Of a stretch of DNA of 64,000 bases, positions 25,052-37,508 are shown one piece after another (the first letter of the stretch is position 1; each line of letters begins with the position of its first letter). The translations under genes and the position numbers were made by a program. The notes beneath the pieces were generated by a model. The model was not told where the DNA came from, ran no database searches, and was given only the letters and a program-made list of their open reading frames with translations. The DNA is from Manis javanica (Eukaryota; Chordata; Mammalia; Pholidota; Manidae), in the NCBI RefSeq assembly GCF_040802235.1, contig NC_133174.1:106893647-106957646 (forward strand), written 5' to 3'.

Positions 25052-25214
25052 AGGAAAATGGATGTGACTAAAAGTGTCAAAACTCAGACGAAAATAGATG
25101 TGGATGAAAGTCCTACAGGCCGGACGACAGCCACAGAAGACTACAGCAACCTGACGGAAACAGCTCTGGCTTCAGTTAACAGGGCCGTCACTGATGCTGT
25201 TAAGGCTGTAGAAG
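25052..25214 (+). CDS. AKAP14: AKAP14 first coding exon
   Basis: Acceptor TTCCCCGGCAG precedes it, the ATG is at 25058, and the donor GTAGGA follows in phase 1. It encodes the RII-binding helix. Confidence 0.93.
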
Positions 25215-28200
25215 GTAGGAATCCTGTTTGGGCACCTAGAGGATGGCCTCATATAACGAATGCCACACGACCCCGGCAACTAACAAATTCACACCTTGTT
25301 TGCAGAAGCTGAAAACCCCATCAGAAACATCACCTGGATCACACACAGTGAATTCACAGAAGAAAGAGGCCGTGAACAAATTGAAGAGTTCATTTTGGTA
25401 AGTCAGTTGACTAACTCCAGCTTGGCAAACAAGGGGGAAGAACAATGAAAAAGGCTCTTGTTTGACGAAAAGTTTGAAGTCCAGAAACCCTAGGAGACAA
25501 TATCAAAGGGGATGAGAATAAGTAAACACTGCCTTCCCCTGGGTTCCAAAATCAAACTCTAATAGTCTTTGAAGGTGAAAAGCACAATCGTATTTTCCAG
25601 TGTTTGTCCATTTCCCTAGGAAAATCTGATATTCCCAGTTAAGCAGTTTTTCCCTGCTGGCACTCTATTGGAGGGACACCTAGCTGTCTAAGGAGGATGC
25701 TGCTCTCCCAAAACAGGAGCTGCCCATCACTGACATATAAACAGAGGGGATGTGGATGGATCAAAACTCTTTTTTCAGCTTTGGAAGGAAGTGCCCACAC
25801 ATGAAGATGTAAATGCCTATGAGTTCCTTTTCCTTTTCCTCCTGTGCCTGGCTTTGACCCATCTGTGTGGCTTATCCTGGCAACTTTGGTGAAAAGGCTC
25901 TGGGTGGCTTTGCATAACAGGCAAGGTGGGTGAAGGCGTGTAACTTGAAATCCCTACTCGTTGTATTTTCTCAGAAGAGAGACCAGTTGAAATTGGCAGA
26001 GGCAAACTCCTGACCCCTGGAGAAGTTTCCTGCTGTCTGTTTTCCGGCTAGCCCCTCAAAGCCCTAAGGACCCTACACTCTAGGAAGCCCAAGTCAGTGG
26101 GAATGAGGAAAAGTCACGGATTTCTGGTTCCACACCCTCTACTTATACTCCAGTGGGCACAACTCACCATTCCCATTACAGGGGGTCTCTAGTGAAGGTG
26201 AGTGGTGCAAAGTACTCATTACTTTCGGGCCGTCTTGCTCTGGAGCATGTCTACATTTGAGGTTGGGCAAAAGCCCCTGCCTGCTGCACGCAGGGTTTGT
26301 GAATCAGATGGGACTGGGACACAGAACAAACGGGAAAAGTTTCCCCTGAAAATCTCACTGGTTATTCTGAGTAAAAGGCAAAAGTTAAGTCCTGACAGTG
26401 GCCTACAGGGCCGGACATGATCTGAGTCCCCTTCTCTTTCCTAACTTACAGCTTAGACTCCATGACCTGCTGCTACCTTCTCCCCTTTCACCTTCCTCAC
26501 TCCAGCCACACTTGCCTTCTTGCTGGTCAGCTGCCAGGTATGCTCCCAGGGCAAGGCCTTTGTTCTTGTGATTCTGTCTGCCTGGAACCCTCTCCCCCTG
26601 AGATCTTTTCTCATGGCTCAGGACTTATCTCTCTTCGGATCTTTGTTAAGATGCCACCTGCTCATTCACTCTGAGAACGACCTGAAGACTGACTAGCAGA
26701 ACAGCTCTTCCATTACTAAAGACAAAGATAAAGTCACATCGAGAAGGGTAGGAGGGGTAAAGACATAGTTAGGAACCAAACCCCTGGCGTGGTGACCCAC
26801 AAGGAGGCATATTATAGGCATGGACGTCCTCCTTGAGGAGGGAGGGCTTCAAGCCCCACATTGCGCATCCCCCTCCTGGGGATCTGTACCAGGAGATGAG
26901 CCCCCATAATGTCTGGCCTTGAAAATCAGCAGGGCTTAACCCCGGGAGCTTTGAAAATCATCAGGGAGGCTTAACTTTAGGAGAGCTGCAGGGCTATAGA
27001 AACCATCTCTGCTCTTAAAGAGCCAGCATACGGTATCACTCTCTGACACCTAGCTCAGAGGCAGCAATTTGAACAGCACCTGGGCTATATGTGAAGGAGA
27101 TTTCTTGACTAATTTTAGGGTGTGTACCATTTTTCTTTCCCTCCTTCACCCTATCTGGCTTGAGGCTGGTGGAACGCCAGTTCTCACGCTCTCCATCTAC
27201 CTTGCTAGTACTGCTCACCTTGGCCCAGGGTTCCCCTGTGCACCTACCCTGCCCCAGAAGGCACCCTTTTAGAGCAGCTCTGTGCTGCCAACGGGTTTCA
27301 GCCCCGGGCAGGTTCACTCTTGATTTGGTGAGACCAAAAAATGACAGTGGCACATTCTTGGGGTGAAAGCGTTTATACCCAACTTTATTCCCACGGTGGC
27401 AGGTCAGTCACTAGAATCCCATCCACCTCAGAGCAAGTCTGCATGCAGCAAGCCGGTCTCTGCCTCCAGGCCTCTCTGCACCCCCAGCCGTCTCGGTCTC
27501 TGTCCTTGGCACTGCCACCACTCCAGCCTCTGCTCTCCTGCAGCCGTGCAGCCCAGAGCACTGGGCGGAGCTCTTTAGAGTCAATAATAGCCTATTTCCC
27601 ACATGTGTGCAGTGAGCAAGCCGACCAGGGTCAGGTGAGAATACTGGCTGGCCATAGGAACTTTCATTTTCTCTACACTCCACCACTCCAGGATTCTCGC
27701 CTCTCAATCTATGCACCCTCAATCTTCTGCAATAGTCCCTGTGCAAGAAAGCTGGAACATTGCAACCAAATTCCACAATAAAAACAGAGGCTATGGCAAT
27801 ATACAAATAAGAAAACTTATGATACAGATAAAAGAAATTATATTATAAAAACCCTCAAGCCTGAGGAGATCCATTGCCACGGAGCGGTCATCCCAGCTCT
27901 ATTCAGACCAGTTCTACTCAGAGGAGGTAACCACAAGGACCACGGGTGAGCCTTACAATACCCACCTTCCCCAGCCCCTAGAGGGCTTCACCAACCTCTC
28001 CAGCAGACACAGAAGCCGGTCTTGTACACGCTCTGTCTCTGGCTTCCATTTCTTGGCCCTCGCTTTAGCCAACTGCTGAAAACTGTGCTCCCGCTTCAGT
28101 TGCTGTCACAGCTCCGGTAAGAGTTTATTTGACTTCCCTTCTAATTTCCCTCTGTCTGCACCTGCCCCTATTAAATCAACGCACATCTGGGTCCTTGTGA

Positions 28201-31200
28201 CCTTCACGGGCCCTTTAAATTCTCCCTCCGAGTAGTGGACCGTATTTCTTTCTGTGCTCTCATTGCTTCAGCCTCTCCCAAGTCTGCTCTGCTACTGTAA
28301 GGGAAACCTCACTTAGGGGTCACGCTAAGTGAGGGGCAAGAATGGCTACTAGGGACCCAAAGAAGGATGTGGGAGCCATCTGAAGCTCCACATTTCTCAT
28401 CCCCACAGTTAAAGTGTACTCATCGGGGCCATAATTCTCTGGACTGCACGATGGCATCTTTCACGCCTACCTCCCCAAACACCTGTTGGAGCTCAGCATA
28501 CATCTGCCATCTAGTGGGAAAGGATGGCAAATCACCCTAATCGGGCCAGACACTGTGACGAGTGGCCATAATCCAATCAAGGAGGGAGTGATTTTCTAGG
28601 GTCTGAAGTACATTTTGCAGTTGCTGCCTCAAGGCAGGCTAAGTCATCAGGGAAGACAGTTTTCCCATTTCTAAACCGGGCAGACGAATTCCATCAACAA
28701 CTACATCCTTAAGATGCAAGAGACAGCCAAGCTGATACCCGACTCAGAGGACTTCTCCCTAAAGCGGAAGCCAAAATCCACCAGCTCAGCCTGAGTGTAG
28801 TGGCAGAGCATACAGTACTTCCACGACCTGCTGCGGAGGGGGCTGCACCTCTCCTGGAGGAACCCGTGGCTGCTGCATCTTCATTTGATTTTCTACAACC
28901 AGTGGGGCGGGGGGGGGGGGCGGGGGGGGCGGGGACGGGCTCTCCACCAGCTTTCAACCGGGTTGGCGCTTTCAACAGAGGAGGGGCTGATGCCTCCAGC
29001 ACTGGCACGGCCCCCACCCCCACCTGTTTGTAAAACCTCGGCTCCTCCTTCATTTCTGGGGCTGACAGGCTCCACTATACCCTTCACCTCCCCCACAGCC
29101 GTTCACACTCTCATGCTGCTGCTTCTTGTGCTGCCATGACATCCTTTATCATTTCCACAGCACCTTGTAGTGACGCCATTTCAGTTATCAACAATTTTTT
29201 TACCTCCTCTAGAGCACCTCGCAGTTCATGTTCTCGTGCTGCCGCCTCTTCTCATGCTTCTTGCAGGAGGACGTCTTTCTCCCTTATGGCCTTTCTTAAC
29301 ACTGTGAGAAAAAGCCAGCCCACAGTTTCTGCCGCCTCATGGGCACTGTTTAAGGAATTCCCTACTTTGCTGAGGGCCAAAGCTCCACTGCCTCGGGTGT
29401 CACCTCCACCTCTCCCCAGTCTTGGGGTGGGACCCAGTCCTCTAGGAGGCAAGCTATGTCAGACCGTCCGTCCTTTGGGGGACACTCAAATGTCTCCCCA
29501 TCCATAGATGCAGCCCGCTGAAGCGCTCTTCCCACGAGGGCAGCCTGTTTCATTCTTTGGTCCTGCAGTGAATCCTGCCAACATCACCAATGGTCTTGCC
29601 CATGGGTTTCAGCTCTGAACAAGTTCACTGTGGATTCAGTGGGACCGAAAAAATGACAGTGGAACATCCTTGGGGTGAAAGGGTTTATACCCAACTTTAT
29701 TCCCATGGTGGCAGGTCAATCACTAGAATCTCATCCACTCAGAGAGTGGGCCTCTCTACCACCCACAGCTGTCTCAGTCTCTGTCCTCGGTGCTGCAACC
29801 ACTCCAGCCTCTGCTCTCCTGCAGCCATGCAGCTCACAGCACTGGGCGGAGTTCTTTATATAGTCAGTAATAATGTATTGCCCACACGTGTGCAGGGAGC
29901 AAGCCAACCAGGGTCAGGTGAGAATCCTGGTCATAGGAACCTTCATTTTCTCTACAAGCTCCCACCGTGCCACCCTGGTAGGCAGCCTTGGTTGGGACCA
30001 ATGTCCCCCCATTGTGGCTCCTACCCTACTACACCTGGTGGGCAGCCTTGGTCAGGACCAGTGCCCCCAAAGTGACTCCTGCACCTGGGAGGTGGGGGCG
30101 AGCCATGCCTACCAGCATGCCGAAAACAATCATGGCCAGGCCTTGCAGCCAGCTACACAGAGGGCTAACCGCACTAACCAGCATGCCCCCGCCACCTGTA
30201 GCCAGGTCCCTCAGCCAGCTGCACCTGGGGCCAGCCCTGCCCACCTCTCAATCTATGCAGCAGTCGTGGCCCAGTCACAATAGGAGGGCACAGGCAGCCC
30301 ACACAGGGCACACTTGTGGACTGCTTGATTCTGGTGACCAGGCATGATTGTGCTACTGGCTCCCACAGGATGCCTTCCACAGAAAGGCACTACTTTCAAG
30401 ACCAGGAGATGCAGCTGGCCTACCTGATGAATAAAAACAAACGCAGAGAGCCAGGCAAAATTAAGGGACAGAGGAGTGTGTTCCAAAAGACAGAAGAAGA
30501 CAAAACCTCAGAAAAAAAGAGAACTAAATGGAGATAAAGAATCTACCGGATAAAGAGTTCAAAGTAATGGTCATAAAGATGCTTACCAGAGCTGGAAGAA
30601 CTCAGAACTTCCAACAAAAGAAAACACAAGGAAGAATCAGAGCTGAAGAATACAGTAACTAAAATGAAAAATGCATGAGAGGGAATCAGAAACAGATTAG
30701 AGGGTACAGAAGAACAGATAAGTGATCTAGAGGACAGGACAGAGGAAATCATTCAAGCTGCAAAGAAAACAATGAGGATTGGTTAAAGGACCTTAAAGGA
30801 CATCGCAGGAGTTCTTGTGTACTGTTGGTGGGAACGTAAATTGGTGCAGTTACTATGAAAAGTTCCTCAAAAGATTAAAATCAGAAATATCATACAACCC
30901 AGCAATTCCGCTTCTGGGTATTTACCCGAGGAAAATAAAAACACTAATTTGAAAATGTATGCGAACCCCGTATGTTTAACTGCAACATTATTTACAACAG
31001 CAAAGATACGGAAGCAACCTAAGTGTCCACTGATAAATGGATAAAGAAGATATATATGTACGCACGCACGCACGCACACACACACGAGTATTATTCAGCC
31101 ATAAAAAGAATGACATTCTGCCATTTGCAACAGCATGGATGTGCCTACAGGATATTATGCTAAGTGAAATAAGTCAGGGAAAGACAGTATCATGTGATTT

Positions 31201-34200
31201 CACTTGCATGTGGAACCTAAAAAACAAAAATAACAAACCCAGAAACAGACTCATAAATACAGAGAACTGGTAGTTGCCAGAGGGGAAAGGATCGGGGGAA
31301 TAGGTGAAATAGGTGAAGGGGATTAAGAAGTACAAACTTCCTGTTATAAAATAAAGGTCATGGATATGAAAAGTACAACAGAGGGAATATAGCCAATAAT
31401 ACTGTAATGCCTTTGTATGGTGACAGATGGTAAGTACACTTATTGTAGTGAGCATTTAGCAATGTATATAAACATCAAATCACCAGTGTACACCTAAAAC
31501 TAATATATATATTTCAACTACAGTCCAATTAAAAATAAATACACGTTTTTAAATGTGCCATCTGTTCATTAAGGCCTTTCCTGGTCACCTCACCTAAAAC
31601 TGCAACCCTCTCTCCTTCTCTTGATTTTTTATCCCTTAGCATTTAGCTCTACCTAAGATACTAGATTTTACATATTGACCCTATTGCCTTTCTTCCATGA
31701 CCAGATCATATGGTCCATGAGGCAAAGACTTTTCATTTCTCTGTTTCCAGTCCCTAGAAAGGTCAGGTATACGCAGAGATGCTCTATAAATGTGTTAAAT
31801 ACATGAACAGATTTATTCTCTCCATACCACTCTGTCTTCACAGATGAAGAGCTTATCTTTTTTTTGTAGGGCTGTTATTGAGGACAGAGGTGATTAGAAA
31901 GCAGGTGACTGACAAGCTAAAAGCTCGCTCTATAAGCATAACTCCTCACATAAAATCACCTCATTCCTAGCCCTACTAATGCAGCAAGCCCTTGAAGTGA
32001 AGTCTGCCGTCTAGGTGCTAGGCATTTCTGATAGAAAGTTTTCTCAAGCTCAGTGCAGATTTCCCAAAGTCCACCATACCCCCAGGGGATGGCAAATTAG
32101 CAGTTCCCGTTGACGAAGCATTGTGATGTGCCCAGCACTGCTACGCATTCCACGTGCATTATCTCATTTAATCCTCACAAGAAATGTGTGTGTAGGTACA
32201 TCAGCATACCAGTTTTACAGATGAGGAACCTTGAGGCTCAGAGGGGTCTGACAATTTGTCCAAAGTCTTTCTGAATTAAGCAGCAGAATGAAGTTGTGAG
32301 CATAGGTTTGTCTGATACACTTTTTCCACCATAGTAGGAAGAAGACTTTTGTGTTTCTGGGGAGGAAATAGGCACATTTATACATCTGCCAGTGGGCACA
32401 ATAATTGGTTTTTTCTCCTTAGGAATGAAACCTGGCAACAAGAATACACAAATAAGGTCTTTATGAGGGAAAAAAATCAGAAAATCCCCAATGCCTAGCA
32501 GAGTTAAAATTATTTTTATAATGAAAATAAGACATCATTATTAAAAAAAAAAAACCCAGTGAGCAAAAAGACACAAAGTACAAAATGAAAGTTCCCCTGC
32601 CGCCTCCACAGTACCCAGTTCTAGTCCCTCAGAGGCCACTTACCATTGGTAACAGTTTTGTGCCCATAATTCCAGGTGCCTGTTGATTTTGAGTTGTTCA
32701 ATAATATGTAATTGGCTAAGCCATCCATGGTAGAGTAGCACAATGAGATACTGCTTCCTGGAAGTGAGTGTATGAAGCAATGTTACGTAAAAATTACAAA
32801 ACACAAGGACTAAGACACGTTCACTGGAGCTACATAAAAGTCGGCAGCCTGCACAGTGGTAAAAATGGGAAGACTGGCCTGATGGAGACTGTTGAGTTTA
32901 ATGTATCTAAGGCTGCCTTAGTTAAAAGGGGGGAAAAAAACCTCCACTAAGACACCAAGTTGAGAGGACGAAAATCTTGGAATTGAGAATTCTGTGGGGG
33001 TGGCGAGAGAGCACTTAACTGGCTGCTTGGGAGCCCTGTGTCCCGGTCCCAGCTGTTGTTTTGGACTGTCCCGTCCCAAGCTAGGCCCTAGTATCCTCAT
33101 CTGCAAAGTAAGGGCCTTTGTTATACGATCTCTAGGGACCATTCCGATGCTACAAAGTCTGTGATTGAGTGACAGATTAAACATTGGGGCTGAAAAAATA
33201 TGCTGAGTCATATAGAAAGGATGGAAAGAAAGACATGCTCCAGTGGGCCTCAAGGGTCTGACTGTCAGACTCCTTCATTAAAAGGAATAATGATCTACAT
33301 AAGCCATAGTCCCTGATCTCAAAGAATCTTGAGTCTGGTGCTCCACTCTGGCTGACTGAGACAGCCAATTGGGTGTTGTTTGAAATAAAGTAAGCTGAGG
33401 CAGAAGACCAATCTTTTTTTTTCTTCTTTTTTTTAAGAGGGCCACAAATCTTTTTACCATCTCCTCCCACTCTCCTTCCTCATATCACTGGGATTGTTAA
33501 GACAATCCTACTTCCTTCTGTGAACCTTCATCTTCTGGATATTTTTTGATTTGGAAGCTTCCTGTGCTCCAATAGCCAGCCCAAGGGGGTTCAGTTGAAC
33601 TGACCTTGTTTAATACCTACAGTATTCAAGGCCCTTGCGCTAAAAATCAGGGCTGCATTATGACTTCTGTGGGACCCAGATGCTAGCAAGACTGTGCCTT
33701 GCAGGGGGAGGCTTCTCCCAGGGTGGAGACACAGGGTGTGAGGGATCTAGGTGATCCTATTGCCCGACTCACTCCTTTTCTGACCTTATTTGATCAGCCA
33801 CCTATGGCTGCAATGAAGTGAGTCTGATTTTCAAAAGCAGCTTGTGAAACCAGCCTTATTACTTTCTAGTCACACCTGCGGGTCTCCCTTGCCTCCCAAG
33901 TAAGGGTCTGGAAGGTCAGTGTGTGTGCGGTGTGTATGTACACATACACATCTGAGTGTGCACCTCTGCATTCAAAGCCCAATCTTTAGTCATGTCTGCA
34001 TTACTCATTTCATTTCAGCTCCACCTTTTCTCTCCTTCATTTGTGGAAATAATTGGGATGTGCCTCCAGCTTGAATCTCAATAAAAAATGTTAGAAATGG
34101 ACTCCAGAAGCAAGGCTGTAACTCCTACTGTTGTGACTGTTGTGCACTGCCTTTATCTAGAGGATGTGAACGCAAGTCTGCTTTGGTTTCTCTGTGTACT

Positions 34201-37200
34201 TTCTTTTTTCTATGAAACAGACTTGGGAGCATCAAGACAACTGGCTGCACTACACAGAACTCATAGAGAGGAAAGACTTGATTCACAGCTTCCACTACAT
34301 CTACTGTGTACGCTGGAGCAGTCCAACTGCTTCAAGACCCATGACACAAGTTGGTGCTGCTGCCTTCTTCACCATCAAGGTCTTCAAAAGCAAACCAGTA
34401 GGTGCTCCTTTCCTGCCCTGTCCCCTTTGACGAGCCTCCAATGAGAATGCAGACCTCTGCTGAGGTCACTGATGACCCCTTCTTTGTAAAACTTGAGTCA
34501 TATTTCTGTCCTCATCTCGCTTGGCTTATCTGCAGCACTTGCCATAGCTCATCACTCACTCCTCCACGACACATTCCATTTTGCTTCTAGAGCAACGTAC
34601 CCTCCCGGTTTTCCTTCTGCCTCACCATTGCTCTTCAGTCTCTACTGGTTTCTCCTCCTCCCATTAACCTCTTCATGTTGGAATGTCCCAACACTCGGGC
34701 CTTGGACCACCTCCTCCTTACTCATACTTCCCTGATGATCTTATCTAGTCTCTTGACTTGAAATGCCACCTTGAGATTATGATCCCCAAATTTGCATCTC
34801 CAGCCCAGATCTCTGAGCTTGGATGTTTGACGGACATCTCACTTACTGTATCCAAAACCGAACCTCTTCTGATTTTCCCTTCCAAACCTGACCTACCTGC
34901 ATCTTTCTCACCTCAGCTGATGGCTGACATCCTTGGCATCATCCCTGACGCTCTCACATCCCTCATTCAATCCATCAGGAAATCCTGTCGGCCTTACCTT
35001 CAAAAATAGGTCCCGAACCCAACAATTTCTTTCCACTCCACTTCTACCTCCCTGGTCCAAGACACCAACATGTCTCACCAAGATTATTCCAATAGCCCTC
35101 TAACCCATCTTTCTGCCTCCACCTTTGCCCTCATCACGTGTCTTTTCAACACAGTAGTAAGCCAGAGTAAGCCTTATAAAATGAATTTATGTCACTCCTC
35201 TGTTTAAAATGTTCCAACGTGTTTCCCAAACTTCAGCATGCATACACATTACTTGGTGATCTTGTCAAAAGGAAGATTCTGTTTCAGCAGGTCTGGGCTG
35301 GGGCTTGAGATTCTGCATTACTAAGAAGCTCCGAGGCAATGCTCATGCTGCAGGTCCACTGACTAAGCTTTGAGTAGTGAGACCCACAAGGCCTTCTATG
35401 ATTTGGCCTTTGTTATTTCTGCTTTCCCACTCCTCCTCCCTCACTTACTGTGCTCCAGCCACTCTGATCTTGCCACTCGTTAATAATCCGGTTATAGTCC
35501 TGCCTCAGGGCCTTTGCACTTGCTGTTGCCGCTGACTGGAACACGCCCCTAGGTATCTGCGTGGCCTGCTCTCCCACCTCCTACACCACACTTTCTGTTC
35601 TCACCCCACGTTTTTCCACATAACATTTTATCACCTTCTGGTATTCTGTGTAATTTGTTATCTTGTTACTGTCCGTTCCCTCAACCAGAAACTAAGCACC
35701 ACAAAGGCAGGGATTTTTGTCTTGCTGTAAAACAAGGCCTGGCAAACAGGCCCTCAAGAAATACTTGAAGCAATGACTGCATGTAGCCACTAGATAGACC
35801 AAAATTATGAAATATGTTGGTAGCTGGTATGAAAGGAAATAAAATAACATCTATGAATCCTGCGTCAGGGTCCTCAGAGGAGCAGGGCCGGTACCAAGCA
35901 TAAAGCCTCGAACACAGCAGACATAAAAACGCTACTTCCCCCCTTGTTCTTTATATTCTCTCACAGAAGTTATTTGAGGCTTTGCCTGACTCTAAGGCTT
36001 TATTTATACGTGACCACACAGTGAGCCAACCACACCCTATATTCATCCCATCCTAGTACAAACTTACCTATTCAGAGTTTGTAACCTGGAATAGTCCAAA
36101 GAGGTAAAACATGTGGAGCTCTCACTTCTCCTGATCACAGATCCTGTCATCGGCTGTCTTGCTAACTGGCAGGGTTAGAAATCAGTAGTAAGGCTGGTGG
36201 AGGTAAGCAAGACCATGACCAGAGACCACACAGAGAGAGGGCTTAGGAGAAGGGCTCTTGCTCACAATGGCAAGTATAATTTTGAAGGGGGAATGGGTGG
36301 GGACCACTGAGATAATACTACAACTTACATTTTGATGCTGCTTTGTAAGTGTTTTTGAACCTTGTTCACCTATATTATTTCATTCTTATGCCATTCCTAA
36401 GAGGTAAAGTAGATACTGTCAGTTGAGCCAACTGAAACATGGAAAGAAGGTGAATGACTGACTTACACTCCTGTTAACAAGGAGCACAAGCCTCTCCTGA
36501 CTTGTTTCTAAGTTTGTGGAGATTTTTAAGGTGTCTGTTGCCAAAAAGATCTTTTGGGAAACAAAAGTTTGAAGTGACAAAGAACTACCATCTAGAGACT
36601 CCCAATTCGTAAGGAAGACGAATTGCAGAAATGTAAGAGTAAACGTACGGACAAGTGTAGGCATGGAGGTAGTTAGGAGTTGGTAAGACCTACGTTGACA
36701 GTTGTCCTTTCCTCTCGTAGGATATACCCATTGAAGTCTCTTACATCTTTGAGGACCATTCATTAGTTCACAGGTAATGAACATTTGGAGACTTATTTTG
36801 AAAGGGTGGTTGGAAAAAGGTCATCACACTCCAGGAATCGAGCAGGCCTACAGCCAGAGATAACTCACATCACGGTCACCTCTCTTCTTTGGACCACCTT
36901 CCCCATTAGGATGGCTGAAAGGATTCTGCATTTTTGTGGGGTTTTTTTGTTTTTTTTGATGTCTCCTCTGTCGGTGGTTAGAAACTTGAGGATTGGCTGT
37001 TTGGAGCAGGGTGGGGCAAAAATGGGTCACATCTGCTGTTTCTATGGGAAACTTCACAATCGTACGGTATCAGCTTAGATAACAATCCCTTTTATTTGTA
37101 GAGCACCTCTCTTAAAAATCTTTACATATAAGCTCACTAATCCTTTTCTCGACTGAGCCTAAGAAATTGAGACAACCTTCACCTCCGAACCCCTAAAAAG

Positions 37201-37397
37201 CTTCCTGCTCACAGAGAATGTAACAGAGAAAATAGGGAATTAATGCCTGGCTCAATATTTTGTTTCATTTTTAAAACTTTTGGTGTGTTTGTTTTTCTTC
37301 CTTCCTCTGCAGACCAGGAATGACTTGCTTTCAAGGAAAATGGCCGAAGGACATTACTGAGTCCAAAAACACTCTAATGGAGTCAATTGACTTCTAA
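25058..37397 (+). CDS. AKAP14: AKAP14 (AKAP28), PKA-anchoring protein of cilia, five coding exons, 187 aa
   Basis: Anchors the RII subunit of protein kinase A in axonemes. Coding exons: 25058-25214, 25306-25397, 34221-34397, 36721-36773 and 37313-37397. All introns have GT/AG ends and the phases join without a break to 564 nt ending in TAA. Residues 33-55 form an amphipathic helix ([16 protein letters not shown]) that fits an RII-binding site. Later parts match the family: [40 protein letters not shown]. Slightly shorter than the human protein (197 aa, from memory). The first coding exon begins at an acceptor (AG 25050-25051), so at least one upstream non-coding exon is expected. The gene lies between RNF113A and NKAP and converges with NKAP. 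Confidence 0.95.
25306..25397 (+). CDS. AKAP14: AKAP14 coding exon 2
   Basis: Acceptor TTTGCAG, donor GTAAGT. Encodes [11 protein letters not shown] through EEFIL. Only 91 bp of intron separate it from the previous exon. Confidence 0.93.
26380..26687 (+). mobile_element. L2 LINE, left piece
   Basis: L2-type sequence (GGCCTACAGGGCCGGACATG, CTCCAGCCACACTTGCC, GGCAAGGCCTTTGTTCT). It breaks off where L1 sequence begins and appears to resume at 31556. Confidence 0.7.
27281..27677 (-). repeat. LTR copy (3' LTR of the reverse element)
   Basis: About 397 bp, sharing long blocks with 29591-29956 (for example the paired TTTATACCCAACTTTATTCC). Read on the minus strand it starts TGTAGAG and carries AATAAA. 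Confidence 0.78.
28903..28939 (+). repeat. G-rich homopolymer tract
   Basis: Runs of 4, 12, 8 and 4 G broken by single C or A. Able in principle to form a G-quadruplex. It lies inside the reverse LTR element. Confidence 0.85.
29591..29956 (-). repeat. LTR copy (5' LTR of the reverse element)
   Basis: About 366 bp. On the minus strand it contains TATATAAAG and AATAAA in promoter order. It differs from the other copy by many substitutions and some indels, so it is old. Confidence 0.78.
31556..31810 (+). mobile_element. L2 LINE, right piece
   Basis: Resembles the L2 3' end (AAGGCCTTTCCTGGTCACCT, then ATGAGGCAAAGAC). Continues the piece ending at 26687, interrupted by the L1. Confidence 0.65.
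32125..32290 (-). repeat. MIR SINE
   Basis: Reverse MIR: TGTGCCCAGCACTGCTACGC, then ATTATCTCATTTAATCCTCA. Confidence 0.75.
34221..34397 (+). CDS. AKAP14: AKAP14 coding exon 3
   Basis: Acceptor ATGAAACAG, donor GTAGGT, 59 whole codons. Contains [13 protein letters not shown]. The preceding intron is 8.8 kb and carries nested repeats. Confidence 0.93.
34480..35790 (+). mobile_element. L2 LINE, 3' half
   Basis: Plus-strand L2: GACACCAACATGTCTCACC, TTTGGCCTTTGTTATTTC, CAGGGCCTTTGCACTTGCTG, ending in GGCCCTCAAGAAATACTTG. It follows AKAP14 coding exon 3 closely. A MER5-type element interrupts it. Confidence 0.75.
35217..35395 (+). repeat. MER5-type hAT element inside the L2
   Basis: Matches MER5A as remembered: CAAACTTCAGCATGCATAC, CAGCAGGTCTGGGCTGGGG, GATTCTGCATTACTAAGAAG. 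Confidence 0.7.
36310..36430 (-). repeat. MIR-like SINE fragment
   Basis: Reverse MIR-like segment with TATTATTTCATTCTTATGCC. Short, tentative. Confidence 0.45.
36721..36773 (+). CDS. AKAP14: AKAP14 coding exon 4
   Basis: Acceptor CTCTCGTAG, donor GTAATG. Encodes [17 protein letters not shown] and two bases of the next Arg codon. Confidence 0.92.
37313..37397 (+). CDS. AKAP14: AKAP14 last coding exon
   Basis: Acceptor CCTCTGCAG. Completes the Arg codon, then [18 protein letters not shown] to the TAA at 37395-37397. Confidence 0.92.
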
Positions 37398-37502
37398 CGC
37401 GATTGTGTCTGATTCTCAGAGAATGTTTTAGGATTGGATTTCTAGTCAGAATGTATTAAAAAATACAATACAGTACATCAAACCACAGAATATTTATTGA
37501 AT

Positions 37503-37508
37503 AATAAA
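37503..37508 (+). terminator. AKAP14: AKAP14 polyadenylation signal
   Basis: AATAAA 105 bp after the stop codon. On the opposite strand an AATAAA (37498-37493) lies a few bases away and could serve a long NKAP 3' UTR. Confidence 0.7.

Larger units (their letters stand above)
27276..29961 (-). mobile_element. Non-autonomous LTR retroelement in reverse orientation, inserted in the L1 5' UTR
   Basis: Two related LTRs in minus orientation flank a 1.9-kb interior. The outer flanks share AGCTC (27276-27280 and 29957-29961), a likely 5-bp target duplication. The interior reads on the minus strand as broken gag-like pieces with a proline-rich stretch (about 28890-29050) and an Ala/Glu-rich helical part. 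No reverse transcriptase is visible, so the element would have needed help to move. It also holds a long G/C homopolymer stretch. Confidence 0.75.
26688..31555 (+). mobile_element. L1 with 5' UTR, ORF1 start and ORF2 3' end; internally deleted and interrupted
   Basis: L1 5' UTR (26688-27275 and 29962-30370) aligns by eye with 51466-52550. ORF1 beginnings run 30370 to about 30810, and then the sequence jumps to the ORF2 C-terminus and 3' UTR (30812-31555). Most of ORF1 and ORF2 is missing. An LTR element sits in the 5' UTR. The L1 itself split an L2. Confidence 0.8.
25398..34220 (+). other. AKAP14 intron with nested repeats
   Basis: 8.8-kb intron. 25398-26380 holds no recognised element. Then come the split L2, the L1 and the LTR element listed separately, a MIR near 32125, and unique sequence from about 32300 to 34220. 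I see no additional AKAP14 exon in it, and the reading phase does not call for one. Confidence 0.6.

Noticed and set aside
28709-29053. Proline-rich minus-strand open frame as a host gene
   Set aside because: It lies inside the reverse LTR element and is best read as a broken gag-like part of that element.
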